Assembly (NCBI GenBank): GCA_037893245.1
Contig: JBAIAA010000237.1
Span: 1,674,001 to 1,738,000, forward strand
Reading direction: 5' to 3'
Source of the DNA: Crossaster papposus
Taxonomy: Eukaryota > Echinodermata > Asteroidea > Velatida > Solasteridae
Length of the DNA stretch: 64,000 nt
The position numbers and the translations under genes were made by a program. The notes below the pieces were generated by a model. That model was not told where the DNA came from. It saw only the letters and a list, made by a program, of their open reading frames with translations, and made no database searches. Each line of letters begins with the position of its first letter. Within the stretch, counting starts at the first letter, position 1. Below, piece after piece: positions 63,401 through 63,984 of this stretch.

Positions 63401-63984
63401 TTGTGCCAAGCAATTTTTTATGCCAAGCAATTTTTTGTGCCAAGCAATTTTTTATGCTTAGCAATGTTTTGGCGCTTAGCAGCTCCATGAAATTGGCCCC
63501 AGCAGACATCTAAGACTGAACTCACTCATCATCATAGACGAAGACGAAGCCGGCTGCAGGTCCAATGCCTCCCTTGCTAACCTAGGGGGGAAAAAAACCG
63601 AAATAAATTAGTTTAGGTTAAAATCCATTAGTTTTGAAAGAAGTTTTCAAAAAACTTTGAGAGCCCCTCGATTGAGACATACAGCAATGTTTCCACAAAC
63701 AATTCCACACTGATATCAACAGAAATTAATATTCTTCAGGACAACGTTAAGTATACTGTGTAAATGCACGTCGGTAAAGGGCAACAAAATCTAATATTGA
63801 AACTAACATCTGTTGAAAACGAGGCACCTTCAGCTTCACAATCTAAAGTGCAGTATCGAAGAAGATATATTTTCTTTTTTAATTTTTTGTTTCACTGATA
63901 TTACCTTGATTTGTATTTTGGTGACATGAACGGGCGTCTCGCTGACAAAGATCATGTTGACTTTTAATTTCTCAGACAGATATG
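5918..63984 (-). CDS. ZZEF1: ZZEF1-like giant protein, 59 coding exons, 5' partial
   Basis: Spliced model joining all exons listed below; the summed coding length is 7,901 nt (2 nt of a split codon, then 2,632 residues and a stop), with matching phases at every junction. Domains in window residue numbers: APC10/DOC-like about 1-150, Glu/Gln-rich and coiled coil 451-736, CUB-like 776-891, ZZ finger 1 about 1407-1450, ZZ finger 2 about 1456-1505, Ala/Gly tract near 1727, acidic Ser/Asp tract near 2030, second CUB-like 2366-2451. The pairing of a DOC domain with tandem ZZ fingers is the ZZEF1 arrangement. HERC2 also has ZZ and DOC domains but lacks paired ZZ fingers, and no RCC1 or HECT motif is seen. 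Human ZZEF1 is about 2,960 residues, so roughly 330 N-terminal residues with the EF-hand should lie upstream. ZZEF1 is poorly characterised; from memory, its ZZ fingers have been reported to read histone H3 tails and SUMO. Introns not listed under a repeat showed nothing I could name. Confidence 0.9.
6556..6627 (-). CDS. ZZEF1: ZZEF1 exon 58
   Basis: DWGIQEEYALAMMDEKSVLA then AVAQ, phase 0 to 0. The donor gtctga is weak but both neighbouring phases demand it. Confidence 0.85.
7308..7500 (-). CDS. ZZEF1: ZZEF1 exon 57
   Basis: 64 codons, SARLVSASATIDVATAPDLG to MRAENLAL, phase 0 out at gtacgt. Confidence 0.92.
7969..8225 (+). mobile_element. Family 1 MITE, diverged copy
   Basis: Starts with accagttcgcgctgg and ends gactggttaa. 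The interior is more diverged than most; it lies between exons 57 and 56, ending 47 bp from exon 56. Confidence 0.75.
8273..8389 (-). CDS. ZZEF1: ZZEF1 exon 56
   Basis: HIALRELWAWLVHVACRQTA to LLQVLHTLT, phase 2 to 2. This frame is chosen over an open Ser/Thr-rich one because it uses the better gtacag acceptor, joins both neighbours and reads as an amphipathic helix pair. Confidence 0.9.
8484..8660 (-). mobile_element. tRNA-derived SINE
   Basis: 8484-8554 on the minus strand reads as a tRNA-like head with A box tagctcagttggtgaaacgc, B box ggttcaaatcc and pairing acceptor ends (ggcaag/cttgcc). The anticodon arm does not fold properly. The tail 'tgttggcggtctccc' is shared with the copy at 34622. 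Confidence 0.75.
9182..9400 (+). mobile_element. tRNA-derived SINE, plus strand
   Basis: A box like ggttggcgtagcggtt, B box gggttcgaacccc, followed by 'gggttttccccaggatattc' and 'ggttttcctccca', a body different from the 8484 family. Confidence 0.75.
9570..9626 (-). CDS. ZZEF1: ZZEF1 exon 55
   Basis: FDTGYLILNTVLSKQKLT, 18 codons plus split ends, phase 2 to 2, donor gtacga. Confidence 0.87.
9747..9935 (-). mobile_element. Family 1 MITE, truncated
   Basis: Carries the interior 'aacgaaactcgatcc ... gcgggttcagg' and only one terminus (gcgaactgg). Confidence 0.75.
10242..10329 (-). CDS. ZZEF1: ZZEF1 exon 54 (second CUB-like domain)
   Basis: DVLYYKFVSDSSNNDWGYKF then TVIGNRLG. 'F.SD.SNN.WGYKFTV' matches the end of exon 18, showing the two domains are paralogous. 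Phase 2 out at gtgaga. Confidence 0.94.
11379..11547 (-). CDS. ZZEF1: ZZEF1 exon 53 (second CUB-like domain)
   Basis: GNVTIRGVTYLSIRFDERCS, CDILTFASDPNFKHDKHDFS, GGRENWTDFEMQ. 'L.IRFDERC.TE...D.L.F' parallels exon 17. A gttggt donor in phase 1 is required by exon 54; a gtgtaa 4 nt on would break the frame. Confidence 0.92.
11562..11900. repeat. AT-rich TTTAAAA array
   Basis: Irregular (atttaaaa)n units, with a roughly 45-bp block 'taataaatataaatttagaa atataaaggc' occurring twice at either end. Confidence 0.9.
12446..12589 (-). CDS. ZZEF1: ZZEF1 exon 52
   Basis: 48 codons, VVSNIVTHCEPELLAPLTVA to HKYKNNTTDE, phase 0 to 0, donor gtgggt. Confidence 0.93.
12867..13252 (-). mobile_element. Family 2 MITE
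   Basis: About 385 bp with inverted ends ttaaaggtaggatacgccat and atggtgtatcctacttttaa. Non-coding. Confidence 0.82.
13350..13599 (+). mobile_element. Family 1 MITE
   Basis: Inverted termini aaccagttcgcgccgg and gcgcgaactggtt; interior as in 15882-16123. Confidence 0.85.
14137..14310 (-). CDS. ZZEF1: ZZEF1 exon 51
   Basis: 58 codons, VNYAISIMYARHLLAALLAD to GEEKEVLNK, phase 0 to 0, donor gtgggt. Well-conserved-looking helical repeat. Confidence 0.93.
14942..15203. mobile_element. Family 3 (TGTGACC-ended) MITE
   Basis: Ends catatgtgaccgtccacgac and gtcgtggatggttacatatg, about 260 bp; contains no open frame of note. Confidence 0.8.
15357..15452 (-). CDS. ZZEF1: ZZEF1 exon 50
   Basis: 32 codons, NYHNQQRSRSAALLKKELSS to SPSREHLHK, phase 0 to 0, donor gtgagt. 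Confidence 0.9.
15882..16123 (+). mobile_element. Family 1 MITE, best-preserved copy
   Basis: 242 bp including a TTAA at each end. The ends TTAACCAGTTCGCGCCGG and CCGGCGCGAACTGGTTAA are perfect inverted repeats. No coding capacity. TTAA target sites suggest mobilisation by a piggyBac-type transposase, which is an inference. Confidence 0.9.
16547..16637 (-). CDS. ZZEF1: ZZEF1 exon 49
   Basis: PAVTPNEAEPEPCVDGSLKL to SEKSLRE, phase 0 out at gtaaga. Confidence 0.88.
17076..17231 (-). CDS. ZZEF1: ZZEF1 exon 48
   Basis: FLEEDAPGVSSEVKEMAKRW to SFSASSSLP, phase 2 out at gtatgc. Confidence 0.9.
17543..17643 (-). CDS. ZZEF1: ZZEF1 exon 47
   Basis: VTNDAFQTSFPILRAIYEKS to EAKIQE, phase 2 out at gtaggt. 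Confidence 0.92.
17726..17925 (+). mobile_element. Family 1 MITE, 3'-truncated
   Basis: TTAACCAGTTCGCGTCGG start and typical interior; the right terminus is missing. Confidence 0.75.
18204..18554 (-). CDS. ZZEF1: ZZEF1 exon 46, acidic Ser/Asp-rich
   Basis: 117 codons. ILSIRLYAYGKSGSTTVSLS opens it; then DGDDSDSDDDDES, a Ser-rich stretch with possible CK2 and proline-directed sites, and DPLEGLDEKAKTFMS. Phase 0 to 0, donor gtaagt. Confidence 0.92.
18968..19166. mobile_element. Family 4 MITE, shortened
   Basis: gggccaattttataagcaaa at the left, aattggcccc at the right, typical interior 'caaatttgcttagcatgaaa'. Confidence 0.75.
19429..19628 (+). mobile_element. Family 1 MITE with three inner units, truncated
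   Basis: Left terminus intact. The inner unit 'ctgtcagcagcgagcaaggc' occurs three times in a row, and the right end is lost after 'ggtaccatc'. Confidence 0.8.
19695..19814 (-). CDS. ZZEF1: ZZEF1 exon 45
   Basis: 40 codons, GSNDFEGRLELLNSDLIPML to LSRQWILRDLE, phase 0 to 0, donor gtaggc. Confidence 0.92.
20218..20377. repeat. Long inverted repeat (hairpin)
   Basis: Near-perfect core arms of about 36 bp (from aataccgcttggagtctggg) surround a short 'gagccgaaggcgag' centre at about 20290-20305. Weaker pairing extends the arms to about 75 bp. Confidence 0.85.
21030..21170. repeat. Homopolymer cluster
   Basis: A C run, a long A-rich tract and a G run of about 25 bases lie within 140 bp; assembly length here is unreliable. 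Confidence 0.9.
21357..21427 (-). CDS. ZZEF1: ZZEF1 exon 44
   Basis: GELGVETVWVLYLIMKAILT to NMK, phase 0 out at gtaact. A strongly hydrophobic helix within a soluble scaffold rather than a membrane segment. Confidence 0.9.
21827..21938 (-). CDS. ZZEF1: ZZEF1 exon 43
   Basis: VKDYKLVMDEELGQSLKPDQ to KDILLKLKE, phase 1 out at gtactt. Confidence 0.92.
22885..23016 (-). CDS. ZZEF1: ZZEF1 exon 42, GC donor
   Basis: 44 codons, VLCLGNAVKYVEALGEQANV to DVRTRKKKQ, phase 0 to 0. Its donor is CAG followed by gcaagt, a consensus GC-AG intron start. Confidence 0.9.
23606..23860 (+). mobile_element. tRNA-derived SINE, plus strand
   Basis: Head agtgtggcctagagtttaga with B box ggggttcgaatcc, then 'tgtgtccttgggcaagccaa' and 'cacccaggagtacaactgg'. 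A similar body without the head lies at 33165-33390. The 'ccttgggcaag' core resembles a central domain I recall from several animal SINE families; that link needs a search. Confidence 0.75.
23914..24085 (-). CDS. ZZEF1: ZZEF1 exon 41
   Basis: 57 codons, SGLEWTSLMASILQHLCLVP to FTLFVVAGFPE, phase 0 out at gtaaag. The reading frame with many Leu/Ile/Cys residues fits; the alternative open frame does not join exon 40. Confidence 0.9.
24291..24650 (-). CDS. ZZEF1: ZZEF1 exon 40 with Ala/Gly trinucleotide tract
   Basis: EPNATGKNNCQHQIVALLGQ, then LLIHILPREADEVIRRSQAL, then nine Ala and six Gly coded by back-to-back trinucleotide repeats (24452-24495), then Lys/Glu repeats and LTVDFLFELGASCLE. Phase 2 out at gtgagt. 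The conserved helices flank a low-complexity insert. Confidence 0.9.
24966..25048 (-). CDS. ZZEF1: ZZEF1 exon 39
   Basis: HDGSQLRRLHSHKLHVETIL to PLLLKLA, phase 2 out at gtaagc. Confidence 0.9.
25351..25463 (-). CDS. ZZEF1: ZZEF1 exon 38
   Basis: MEAVVGDKPNLLEQTFVANS to LGLLGAMLLENTR, phase 0 out at gtaagt. Leu-rich helices. Confidence 0.92.
25504..25765. repeat. Dispersed CTTTCAAAACCTTT words in both orientations
   Basis: At least six copies of acctttcaaaacctttc or its reverse complement in 260 bp, able to form several small stems. Located just 5' of exon 38. Confidence 0.8.
25987..26198 (+). mobile_element. Family 1 MITE
   Basis: TTAA at both ends; shortened near the left end. It stops 21 bp before exon 37. 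Confidence 0.85.
26219..26305 (-). CDS. ZZEF1: ZZEF1 exon 37, Lys/Glu-rich linker
   Basis: GKKDEKEVEKKSEVEEKPSE to GTEKKNLE, phase 1 to 1 at gtattc. Probably a disordered, highly charged linker; skipping it would keep the frame. Confidence 0.85.
26791..26883 (-). CDS. ZZEF1: ZZEF1 exon 36
   Basis: YTHTASKLFQQCIELATQCL to VDQPRPEL, phase 1 to 1, donor gtaagt. Confidence 0.92.
27008..27120 (-). mobile_element. tRNA-derived SINE, decayed
   Basis: 'gctggagcagggtttgaacc tgtgacc' carries the inverted B box, and 'gctctgacaaatgagac' the decayed A box. Confidence 0.6.
27229..27471 (+). mobile_element. Family 1 MITE
   Basis: 243 bp, TTAA at both ends, inverted termini well kept. Confidence 0.88.
27728..27891 (-). 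CDS. ZZEF1: ZZEF1 exon 35, end of ZZ finger 2
   Basis: HTASHCVEVFSMKTVTSGMQ to NMMHAAQSR, phase 1 out at gtacca. HTASH gives the last two zinc ligands. The acceptor lies 9 nt from a perfect 10-bp tandem array. Confidence 0.93.
27901..28225. repeat. Perfect 10-bp tandem array, 32.5 copies
   Basis: TTCAGACATG repeated 32 times with no variation seen, plus a half unit. On the transcribed strand the unit is CATGTCTGAA. It ends 9 nt from the acceptor of exon 35. Confidence 0.98.
28420..28758 (+). mobile_element. Family 2 MITE
   Basis: Inverted ends ttaaatgtaggatacaccat and atggtgtatcctacctttaa; lies in the intron between exons 34 and 35. Confidence 0.82.
28985..29060 (-). mobile_element. tRNA-like remnant
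   Basis: Inverted B box 'ggtttcaaacc' and inverted A box 'ggactgagctatctgaa' at tRNA spacing. Confidence 0.55.
29256..29369 (-). CDS. ZZEF1: ZZEF1 exon 34, ZZ finger 2
   Basis: YNCDFCHGFIVGTRVHCNIC then EDFDLCYGCHHAQDYPE, phase 2 out at gtaggt. CDFC, CNIC and CYGC are the ZZ cysteine pairs; His ligands follow in exon 35. The intron upstream contains the 13-mer minisatellite. Confidence 0.95.
29441..30281. repeat. 13-bp minisatellite, about 65 copies
   Basis: Unit GGGAGATAGGGGT, with GGGGGATAGGGGT variants forming the first 10 or so and the last two copies. It lies in the intron between exons 33 and 34. G runs on the plus strand suggest quadruplex potential. Long minus-strand open frames across it are only a result of stop-free units. 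Confidence 0.97.
30368..30419 (-). CDS. ZZEF1: ZZEF1 exon 33, end of ZZ finger 1
   Basis: Completes a Gly codon and encodes GVQVEGHRDDHAMVDF, phase 2 out at gtaatg. Its EGHRDDH supplies the two histidine zinc ligands for whichever version of exon 32 is used. Confidence 0.93.
30767..30911 (-). CDS. ZZEF1: ZZEF1 exon 32b, ZZ finger 1, version B (likely mutually exclusive)
   Basis: 48 codons: GMHIFVARFSDLLPSISMIC, then CDGC, YHCLEC and DFCRTC, ending FF plus one base before gtaagt. About half its residues match exon 32a and all six cysteines are kept, so it is an old, selected duplicate. It enters in phase 0 and leaves in phase 1 like 32a. Joining 32a to 32b would shift the frame into a stop, and only 42 nt separate them. 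Exon 33 can follow either. Confidence 0.9.
30954..31095 (-). CDS. ZZEF1: ZZEF1 exon 32a, ZZ finger 1, version A
   Basis: 47 codons: AMHMFIARYCSMLQVTISCD, then CDGC, YRCLEC and DYCSRC, ending FF plus one base before gtaagc. Six zinc-ligand cysteines in ZZ spacing; the two ligand histidines come from exon 33. 'RYRCLECADMDYC..CF' looks closest to the canonical vertebrate first ZZ as I remember it. Phase 0 in, phase 1 out. Confidence 0.93.
31371..31569. mobile_element. Family 4 MITE, partial
   Basis: Interior 'aaaaacagggttacagatc' and right end gcagctccacgaaattggcc. Confidence 0.72.
31611..31780 (-). CDS. ZZEF1: ZZEF1 exon 31
   Basis: NVSVRDGLSVMADEAKQLDV to QDTLEKRR, phase 0 out at gtgagt. Its phase 0 end lets it join either exon 32a or exon 32b. 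Confidence 0.93.
32104..32275 (+). mobile_element. Family 2 MITE, half copy
   Basis: Only the left half (gaggatacaccattggtaat to the 'gatcgcctttccggcgatc' hairpin) is present. Confidence 0.7.
32349..32479 (-). CDS. ZZEF1: ZZEF1 exon 30
   Basis: EVETGYACMEACVLHLLDVD to PALLLNIAK, phase 1 out at gtaaga. A MITE with an expanded inner repeat begins about 30 nt outside its acceptor. Confidence 0.92.
32508..32815 (+). mobile_element. Family 1 MITE with expanded 29-bp minisatellite
   Basis: Left part resembles family 1; from about 32574 to 32800 a 29-bp unit (ggaaatgtctgtcagcagcg plus agcaaggcc) occurs about eight times. The right terminus is not found. It begins about 30 bp from exon 30. Confidence 0.85.
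32988..33113 (-). CDS. ZZEF1: ZZEF1 exon 29
   Basis: HYASGLDGCGLELEARLRGS to AVQNFDCTDQS, phase 2 out at gtaagt. Acceptor ttgcag. Confidence 0.92.
33160..33395 (+). mobile_element. SINE body fragment
   Basis: 'gtgcccttgggcaaggcact' and 'ccactcaggagtaaatggg' match the body of 23606-23860; a distinct 3' part follows. Confidence 0.65.
33701..33865 (-). CDS. ZZEF1: ZZEF1 exon 28 (5' part tandemly duplicated)
   Basis: VKRLLEERQERAKAVADVYR ... FLKASGKPTVFQ ... EMLLSKSSPE, phase 2 out at gtgcgt. Its acceptor is the centre of a perfect 10-bp inverted repeat. The first 110 nt recur in decayed upstream copies (33866-34470). Confidence 0.9.
33866..34470 (-). repeat. 156-bp tandem pseudo-copies of exon 28
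   Basis: About four further copies of exon 28's first 110 nt plus 46 nt of intron. Each lacks the exon's 3' part and donor, and runs into TAA after 'VFQ'. Divergence grows with distance from the real exon; the first copies keep intact acceptor sites. Confidence 0.9.
34622..34790 (-). mobile_element. tRNA-derived SINE
   Basis: Minus-strand A box acctcagttggtagagcacc and B box tggttcaagccc, then the shared tail 'tgttggcggttcccc'. Same family as 8484-8660; a decayed copy lies at 37370-37510. Confidence 0.78.
34887..34978 (-). CDS. ZZEF1: ZZEF1 exon 27
   Basis: GTAEEGTVLSQYPEFKLVLD to KNPHLTVE, phase 2 out at gtaaag. The intron that follows carries the exon 28 pseudo-copies. Confidence 0.9.
35466..35567 (-). 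CDS. ZZEF1: ZZEF1 exon 26
   Basis: 34 codons, LQRRCSELYTRSKSLDNRAM to SEMNAAFQ, phase 0 to 0. A strong T-rich tract precedes the acceptor; donor gtgaat. Confidence 0.9.
36218..36291 (-). CDS. ZZEF1: ZZEF1 exon 25
   Basis: GVVRDKARFLLQFAGLTKLQ to KKVE, phase 0 out at gtacat. Amphipathic helix. Confidence 0.88.
36355..36900. repeat. Scattered TTTTGCAGGATT motif
   Basis: About ten irregularly spaced copies of ttttgcaggattgagg-like words on the plus strand, not in strict tandem. Confidence 0.75.
37068..37146 (-). CDS. ZZEF1: ZZEF1 exon 24
   Basis: IDLRQKQLAAQEKEKDPKAG to CPEVEP, phase 1 out at gtaagt. Charged helix. Confidence 0.88.
37370..37510 (-). mobile_element. tRNA-derived SINE, decayed copy
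   Basis: Shares the tail 'atgttggcagtttccc' and 'agaagtcat' with 8484-8660, but the tRNA boxes are degraded. Confidence 0.55.
37643..37722 (-). CDS. ZZEF1: ZZEF1 exon 23
   Basis: EPDSPSKPSDGILQAFRTAE to GLRPLL, phase 0 out at gtaagt. Acceptor ttgcag. Confidence 0.9.
38009..38438. mobile_element. Family 3 MITE, subfamily 'CCACCACCCC'
   Basis: Ends aatgtgacccaccacccc and gtggtgggtcacaaatgt. Nearly identical to 56374-56798. Confidence 0.85.
38459..38580 (-). CDS. ZZEF1: ZZEF1 exon 22
   Basis: CQSLYHMPSVGGELVNSAVV to QELRNTIPTH, phase 2 in and phase 1 out at gtagtt. It was located because exons 21 and 23 are out of phase without it. A MITE ends about 20 nt past its donor. Confidence 0.88.
39331..39760. 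mobile_element. Family 3 MITE, subfamily 'TGTTCCAACAAAACCCGG'
   Basis: Inverted ends tgacctgttccaacaaaacc and cgttggaacaggtcacatat, about 430 bp. Confidence 0.8.
39899..39987 (-). CDS. ZZEF1: ZZEF1 exon 21
   Basis: TTEPIESVINEFLVSVANSS to PAVFIN, phase 2 out at gtaaga. Only this frame is open. Confidence 0.9.
41462..41664 (+). mobile_element. Family 1 MITE
   Basis: TTAA at both ends with an internal deletion near 41600. Confidence 0.85.
41894..42048 (-). CDS. ZZEF1: ZZEF1 exon 20
   Basis: KSVERPSSPLEDQEQSLKAA to HEVARLTRSFSGIH, phase 0 out at gtaagt. The acceptor used is aaatcag; a nearer ttccag would put a stop in frame. Confidence 0.88.
42493..43188 (-). mobile_element. Family 1 MITE interrupted by a family 3 element
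   Basis: Both family 1 termini with TTAA are present, but most of the interior is replaced by a family 3 element at 42571-43166. Confidence 0.8.
42571..43166. mobile_element. Family 3 MITE, subfamily 'TGTCACC'
   Basis: Ends atatgtgacctgtcaccaga and tgtggtgacaggtcacatat; about 595 bp, homologous to 53545-54187 and nested in a family 1 element. Confidence 0.85.
43274..43385 (-). CDS. ZZEF1: ZZEF1 exon 19
   Basis: 37 codons, VTALGSRDIQFSWLYDLQLS to SFLNPLK, phase 1 out at gtaagt. Completes the last CUB-like strand and enters helices. Confidence 0.9.
43603..43768 (-). CDS. ZZEF1: ZZEF1 exon 18 (first CUB-like domain)
   Basis: YDYLEFTDSFGKKTVYDQKV to FHSDGSNNEWGYKFT. 'YDYLEF' and 'F.SD.S...WGYKF' are hallmark strands of the domain begun in exon 17. 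Phase 0 out at gtaagt. Confidence 0.94.
43944..44185 (-). mobile_element. Family 1 MITE
   Basis: 242 bp, TTAA at both ends, opposite orientation to 15882-16123. Confidence 0.9.
44309..44476. repeat. 16-bp tandem repeat
   Basis: About eleven copies of gatctagaagggcaag and variants (gatgcagaagggcaag) in the intron before exon 17's donor side. Confidence 0.92.
44620..44798 (-). CDS. ZZEF1: ZZEF1 exon 17 (first CUB-like domain)
   Basis: SLIDDTKEDSTKKEKVVLRK then WEVESAHKYAHNQHTIQVFN and QVFQVDFDSHCETEL. 'WEVES.H.Y' followed by 'V.FD..C.TE' is the opening of the CUB-like beta domain found in ZZEF1 and related large proteins. Phase 2 out at gtcagc. Confidence 0.92.
45284..45403 (-). CDS. ZZEF1: ZZEF1 exon 16
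   Basis: 40 codons, TVMLILLSEQCLPQSLLDDI to LQELLGRDFNE, phase 0 to 0. Acceptor ctctag, donor gtgaat. Confidence 0.92.
45590..45912 (+). pseudogene. Non-LTR retrotransposon reverse transcriptase tail, dead
   Basis: The plus strand encodes a recognisable C-terminal RT tail (KKHKLKWYELI, stop, RSSGLAKSFLQGTVQGGRKR). In-frame stops and a truncated start rule out activity. It ends in a short ATT microsatellite, as RTE-like elements often do. Confidence 0.75.
46178..46737 (-). CDS. ZZEF1: ZZEF1 exon 15, Gln-rich then coiled coil
   Basis: The longest exon seen, 186 codons. It starts ETAARNTVSNK followed by Gln/Glu/Pro-rich sequence. A heptad-like segment follows (LEEELQILVEQRHQRVELQQ and LQQRLLELKQQRQKLIDALQ), ending GTTMRQL in phase 0 at gtaaag. 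Open frame continues past the donor into the intron, but exon 16 joins only from this donor. Confidence 0.88.
47215..47511 (-). CDS. ZZEF1: ZZEF1 exon 14, acidic Lys/Glu/Gln-rich
   Basis: Finishes a Tyr codon, then TSMQCASSVGALDLLHRHLA and a long charged stretch (EDKKEKEAEKEEETVEEQ) ending with a GSK-poor, Gln-rich tail IASEDK. Phase 1 out at gtagtg. The first 40 residues look structured; the rest is probably a disordered or coiled-coil insert. Confidence 0.88.
47865..48200 (-). repeat. 162-bp tandem duplication of exon 13 and its intron
   Basis: The 3' half of exon 13 with its gtaagt donor and about 70 nt of intron is repeated with a 162-bp period. Copy 2 (pseudo-exon 47962-48051) keeps frame and donor. 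Copy 3 is cut short and has TGG changed to TGA. The intronic part contains 'ggttcgaatcc', a tRNA B-box-like word. Confidence 0.88.
48124..48292 (-). CDS. ZZEF1: ZZEF1 exon 13 (3' half tandemly duplicated)
   Basis: 56 codons, FETSLISPAELPKGQSYVSK ... DNPMHIKLAHDAILK, then one base before a gtaagt donor. The acceptor aaaatag is needed for phase 0; a tag 11 nt further in would hit a stop. Its 3' half is repeated downstream (47865-48200). Confidence 0.86.
48522..48680 (-). mobile_element. Family 2 MITE, half copy
   Basis: One terminus tttaaaggtaggatacacca and about 160 bp of interior. Confidence 0.7.
48997..49062 (-). CDS. ZZEF1: ZZEF1 exon 12
   Basis: 22 codons, ENFDAQAIFSVFSTLQSVVY to KE, phase 0 to 0. 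Acceptor ttcttag, donor gtaaag. Confidence 0.87.
49201..49594. mobile_element. Family 3 MITE
   Basis: Ends tttgtgacccgctcctacga and ttgtgagagcaggtcacatt; about 390 bp. Confidence 0.8.
50008..50385. mobile_element. Family 3 MITE
   Basis: Ends aaatgtgacctgctcccaca and gtgggagcaggtcacaaatg; it stops about 35 bp short of exon 11. Confidence 0.82.
50421..50489 (-). CDS. ZZEF1: ZZEF1 exon 11
   Basis: 23 codons, SLCHHFGSVDTRGLLTLPTD to PTE, phase 0 to 0. Acceptor tttcag, donor gtacac. The 2.8-kb intron before it contains the 51002-52945 TIR element. Confidence 0.85.
50699..50940 (+). mobile_element. Family 1 MITE
   Basis: Termini caccagttcgtgcc and ggcacgaactggttaa: paired changes at matching positions of both inverted ends. 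Confidence 0.85.
51002..52945. mobile_element. 1.94-kb TIR element
   Basis: Perfect 28-bp inverted termini at 51002-51029 and 52918-52945, beginning gtaccgtaatttcctgcggt. Just inside each end are copies of 'gcgccttat', so subterminal repeats also match. The interior has no transposase frame that I can recognise, only a roughly 132-bp tandem duplication, so it is probably a non-autonomous DNA transposon. Confidence 0.8.
52529..52775 (+). repeat. Two-copy tandem repeat, about 132 bp
   Basis: 'ctcgatggataa' through 'catgcttggaatagtgggat' occurs twice inside the 51002-52945 element. Confidence 0.85.
53262..53332 (-). CDS. ZZEF1: ZZEF1 exon 10
   Basis: Encodes AAVFFPDKEKRKKELFHLMD to LLS, phase 0 out at gtaaga. 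Basic KEKRKK patch followed by a helix. Confidence 0.88.
53545..54187. mobile_element. Family 3 MITE, complete 640-bp copy
   Basis: Inverted ends of about 35 bp: tatgtgacctgtcaccacaa at the left and ttgtggtgacaggtcacata at the right. Confidence 0.88.
54516..54663 (-). CDS. ZZEF1: ZZEF1 exon 9
   Basis: Encodes ENTKPDWLVKWEECSQAMFS to AAKEAILE, then one base. The donor is gttagt, weaker than its neighbours; acceptor atcag. Confidence 0.87.
54790..55320. repeat. Repeat rich in TGACCTTTGACC words
   Basis: A degenerate region with many 'tgacctttgacc' and 'accaagaccaacccacataa' words; related pieces occur at 6960-7030, 26575-26720, 39215-39330 and 57290-57530. Confidence 0.6.
55448..55613 (-). 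CDS. ZZEF1: ZZEF1 exon 8
   Basis: 55 codons, SPQWTLARMLTLKLLHSSYP to EGAVITLQK, phase 0 out at gtgtga. Leu-rich helices like an ARM/HEAT-type scaffold; a MITE starts 39 nt beyond its acceptor. Confidence 0.9.
55652..56033 (+). mobile_element. Family 2 MITE, complete
   Basis: About 380 bp; the ends ttaaaggtaggatacaccat and atgttgtatcctacctttaa are inverted repeats. Confidence 0.85.
56374..56798. mobile_element. Family 3 MITE
   Basis: Same subfamily as 38009-38438, about 425 bp. Confidence 0.85.
57022..57128 (-). CDS. ZZEF1: ZZEF1 exon 7
   Basis: Encodes DHSKKSENCNGKIVGLDMQA to KFYHALPN, phase 2 out at a gtaaga donor. Helical, no named domain. Confidence 0.9.
57551..57725. repeat. 65-bp tandem repeat
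   Basis: Nearly three copies of a unit containing agaccaatttttcaaaacta and acatacggatggacttcaac. The unit belongs to a dispersed repeat also seen at 16200-16400 and 39160-39330. Confidence 0.85.
58102..58203 (-). CDS. ZZEF1: ZZEF1 exon 6
   Basis: Phase 0 to phase 0, 34 codons: SVMAPLPFDQEASVTPADLC to HFIVSATKCQ. Acceptor ttccag, donor gtgagt. Begins the helical part after the DOC domain. Confidence 0.9.
59130..59292 (-). CDS. ZZEF1: ZZEF1 exon 5 (DOC domain core)
   Basis: Encodes DEADIQLDQITLGRYILVKF and LGIVGLRFFGHV, ending NAIK in phase 0. The order 'ITLGRYILVKFL ... GIVGLRFFG' is the most recognisable APC10/DOC-like stretch and one of the main reasons for the ZZEF1 call. Confidence 0.93.
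60442..60504 (-). CDS. ZZEF1: ZZEF1 exon 4 (DOC domain)
   Basis: Encodes SVSTAGKPDNPVAFFTMNND, then TG of a Trp codon finished by exon 5. Acceptor ttgcag, donor gtgagt. The 2.4-kb intron before it holds a TTAA-flanked element. Confidence 0.9.
61080..62321. mobile_element. 1.24-kb TTAA-flanked element
   Basis: TTAA at 61080-61083 and 62318-62321, followed inward by imperfect inverted ends (cgcagggtttccccttag and ttaagggaaacccctgg). The interior contains an ACATGT microsatellite (61395-61430) and a fold-back around a poly-A stretch (62105-62170). Its short open frames resemble nothing I know. Confidence 0.65.
62329..62397 (-). mobile_element. tRNA-like remnant
   Basis: Minus strand: tagcatagttggtaaagagg and tggtttgagtccgac at tRNA spacing, directly beside the 61080-62321 element. 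Confidence 0.55.
62575..62885. mobile_element. SINE-like or degenerate repeat with poly-A stretches
   Basis: 'tgcttatatagtgctttata' and 'aagtgtcttgcccaacaatg' with a B-box-like 'gggttcgaaccc' after a C/A-rich stretch. Identity uncertain. Confidence 0.45.
62928..63017 (-). CDS. ZZEF1: ZZEF1 exon 3 (DOC domain)
   Basis: Completes a Glu codon and encodes EEFELERHLAKFESYDTCTP through YRILNGL, phase 2 out at gtaaca. The acceptor is the AG of an AT-rich tract ending in aaag. Confidence 0.88.
63139..63500. mobile_element. Family 4 MITE with internal tandem growth
   Basis: Ends gggccaatttcatagagctg and agctccatgaaattggcccc. From 63330 to 63470 a roughly 19-bp 'ttgtgccaagcaattttt' unit repeats about seven times. 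Confidence 0.85.
63526..63581 (-). CDS. ZZEF1: ZZEF1 exon 2 (DOC domain)
   Basis: Phase 0 in, phase 2 out. Encodes VSKGGIGPAAGFVFVYDD between a ccctag acceptor and a gtgagt donor. The hydrophobic FVFV strand after a Gly-rich turn fits a DOC-like beta sandwich. Confidence 0.9.
63905..63984 (-). CDS. ZZEF1: ZZEF1 exon 1 of window (DOC domain)
   Basis: First exon visible. Acceptor ttacag, then two bases finishing a codon, then YLSEKLKVNMIFVSETPVHV, ending IQIK in phase 0 at a gtaata donor. It forms the start of the DOC-like beta sandwich seen here; earlier strands lie outside the window. Confidence 0.88.

Noticed and set aside
5918..63984. Calling the gene HERC2 because of its DOC and ZZ domains.
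   Set aside because: The two ZZ fingers are adjacent, no RCC1 repeats or HECT cysteine region appear, and the protein ends in a short helical tail.
5918..63984. U12-type (minor) introns.
   Set aside because: No donor matches the minor-class consensus; all are GT-AG except one GC-AG.
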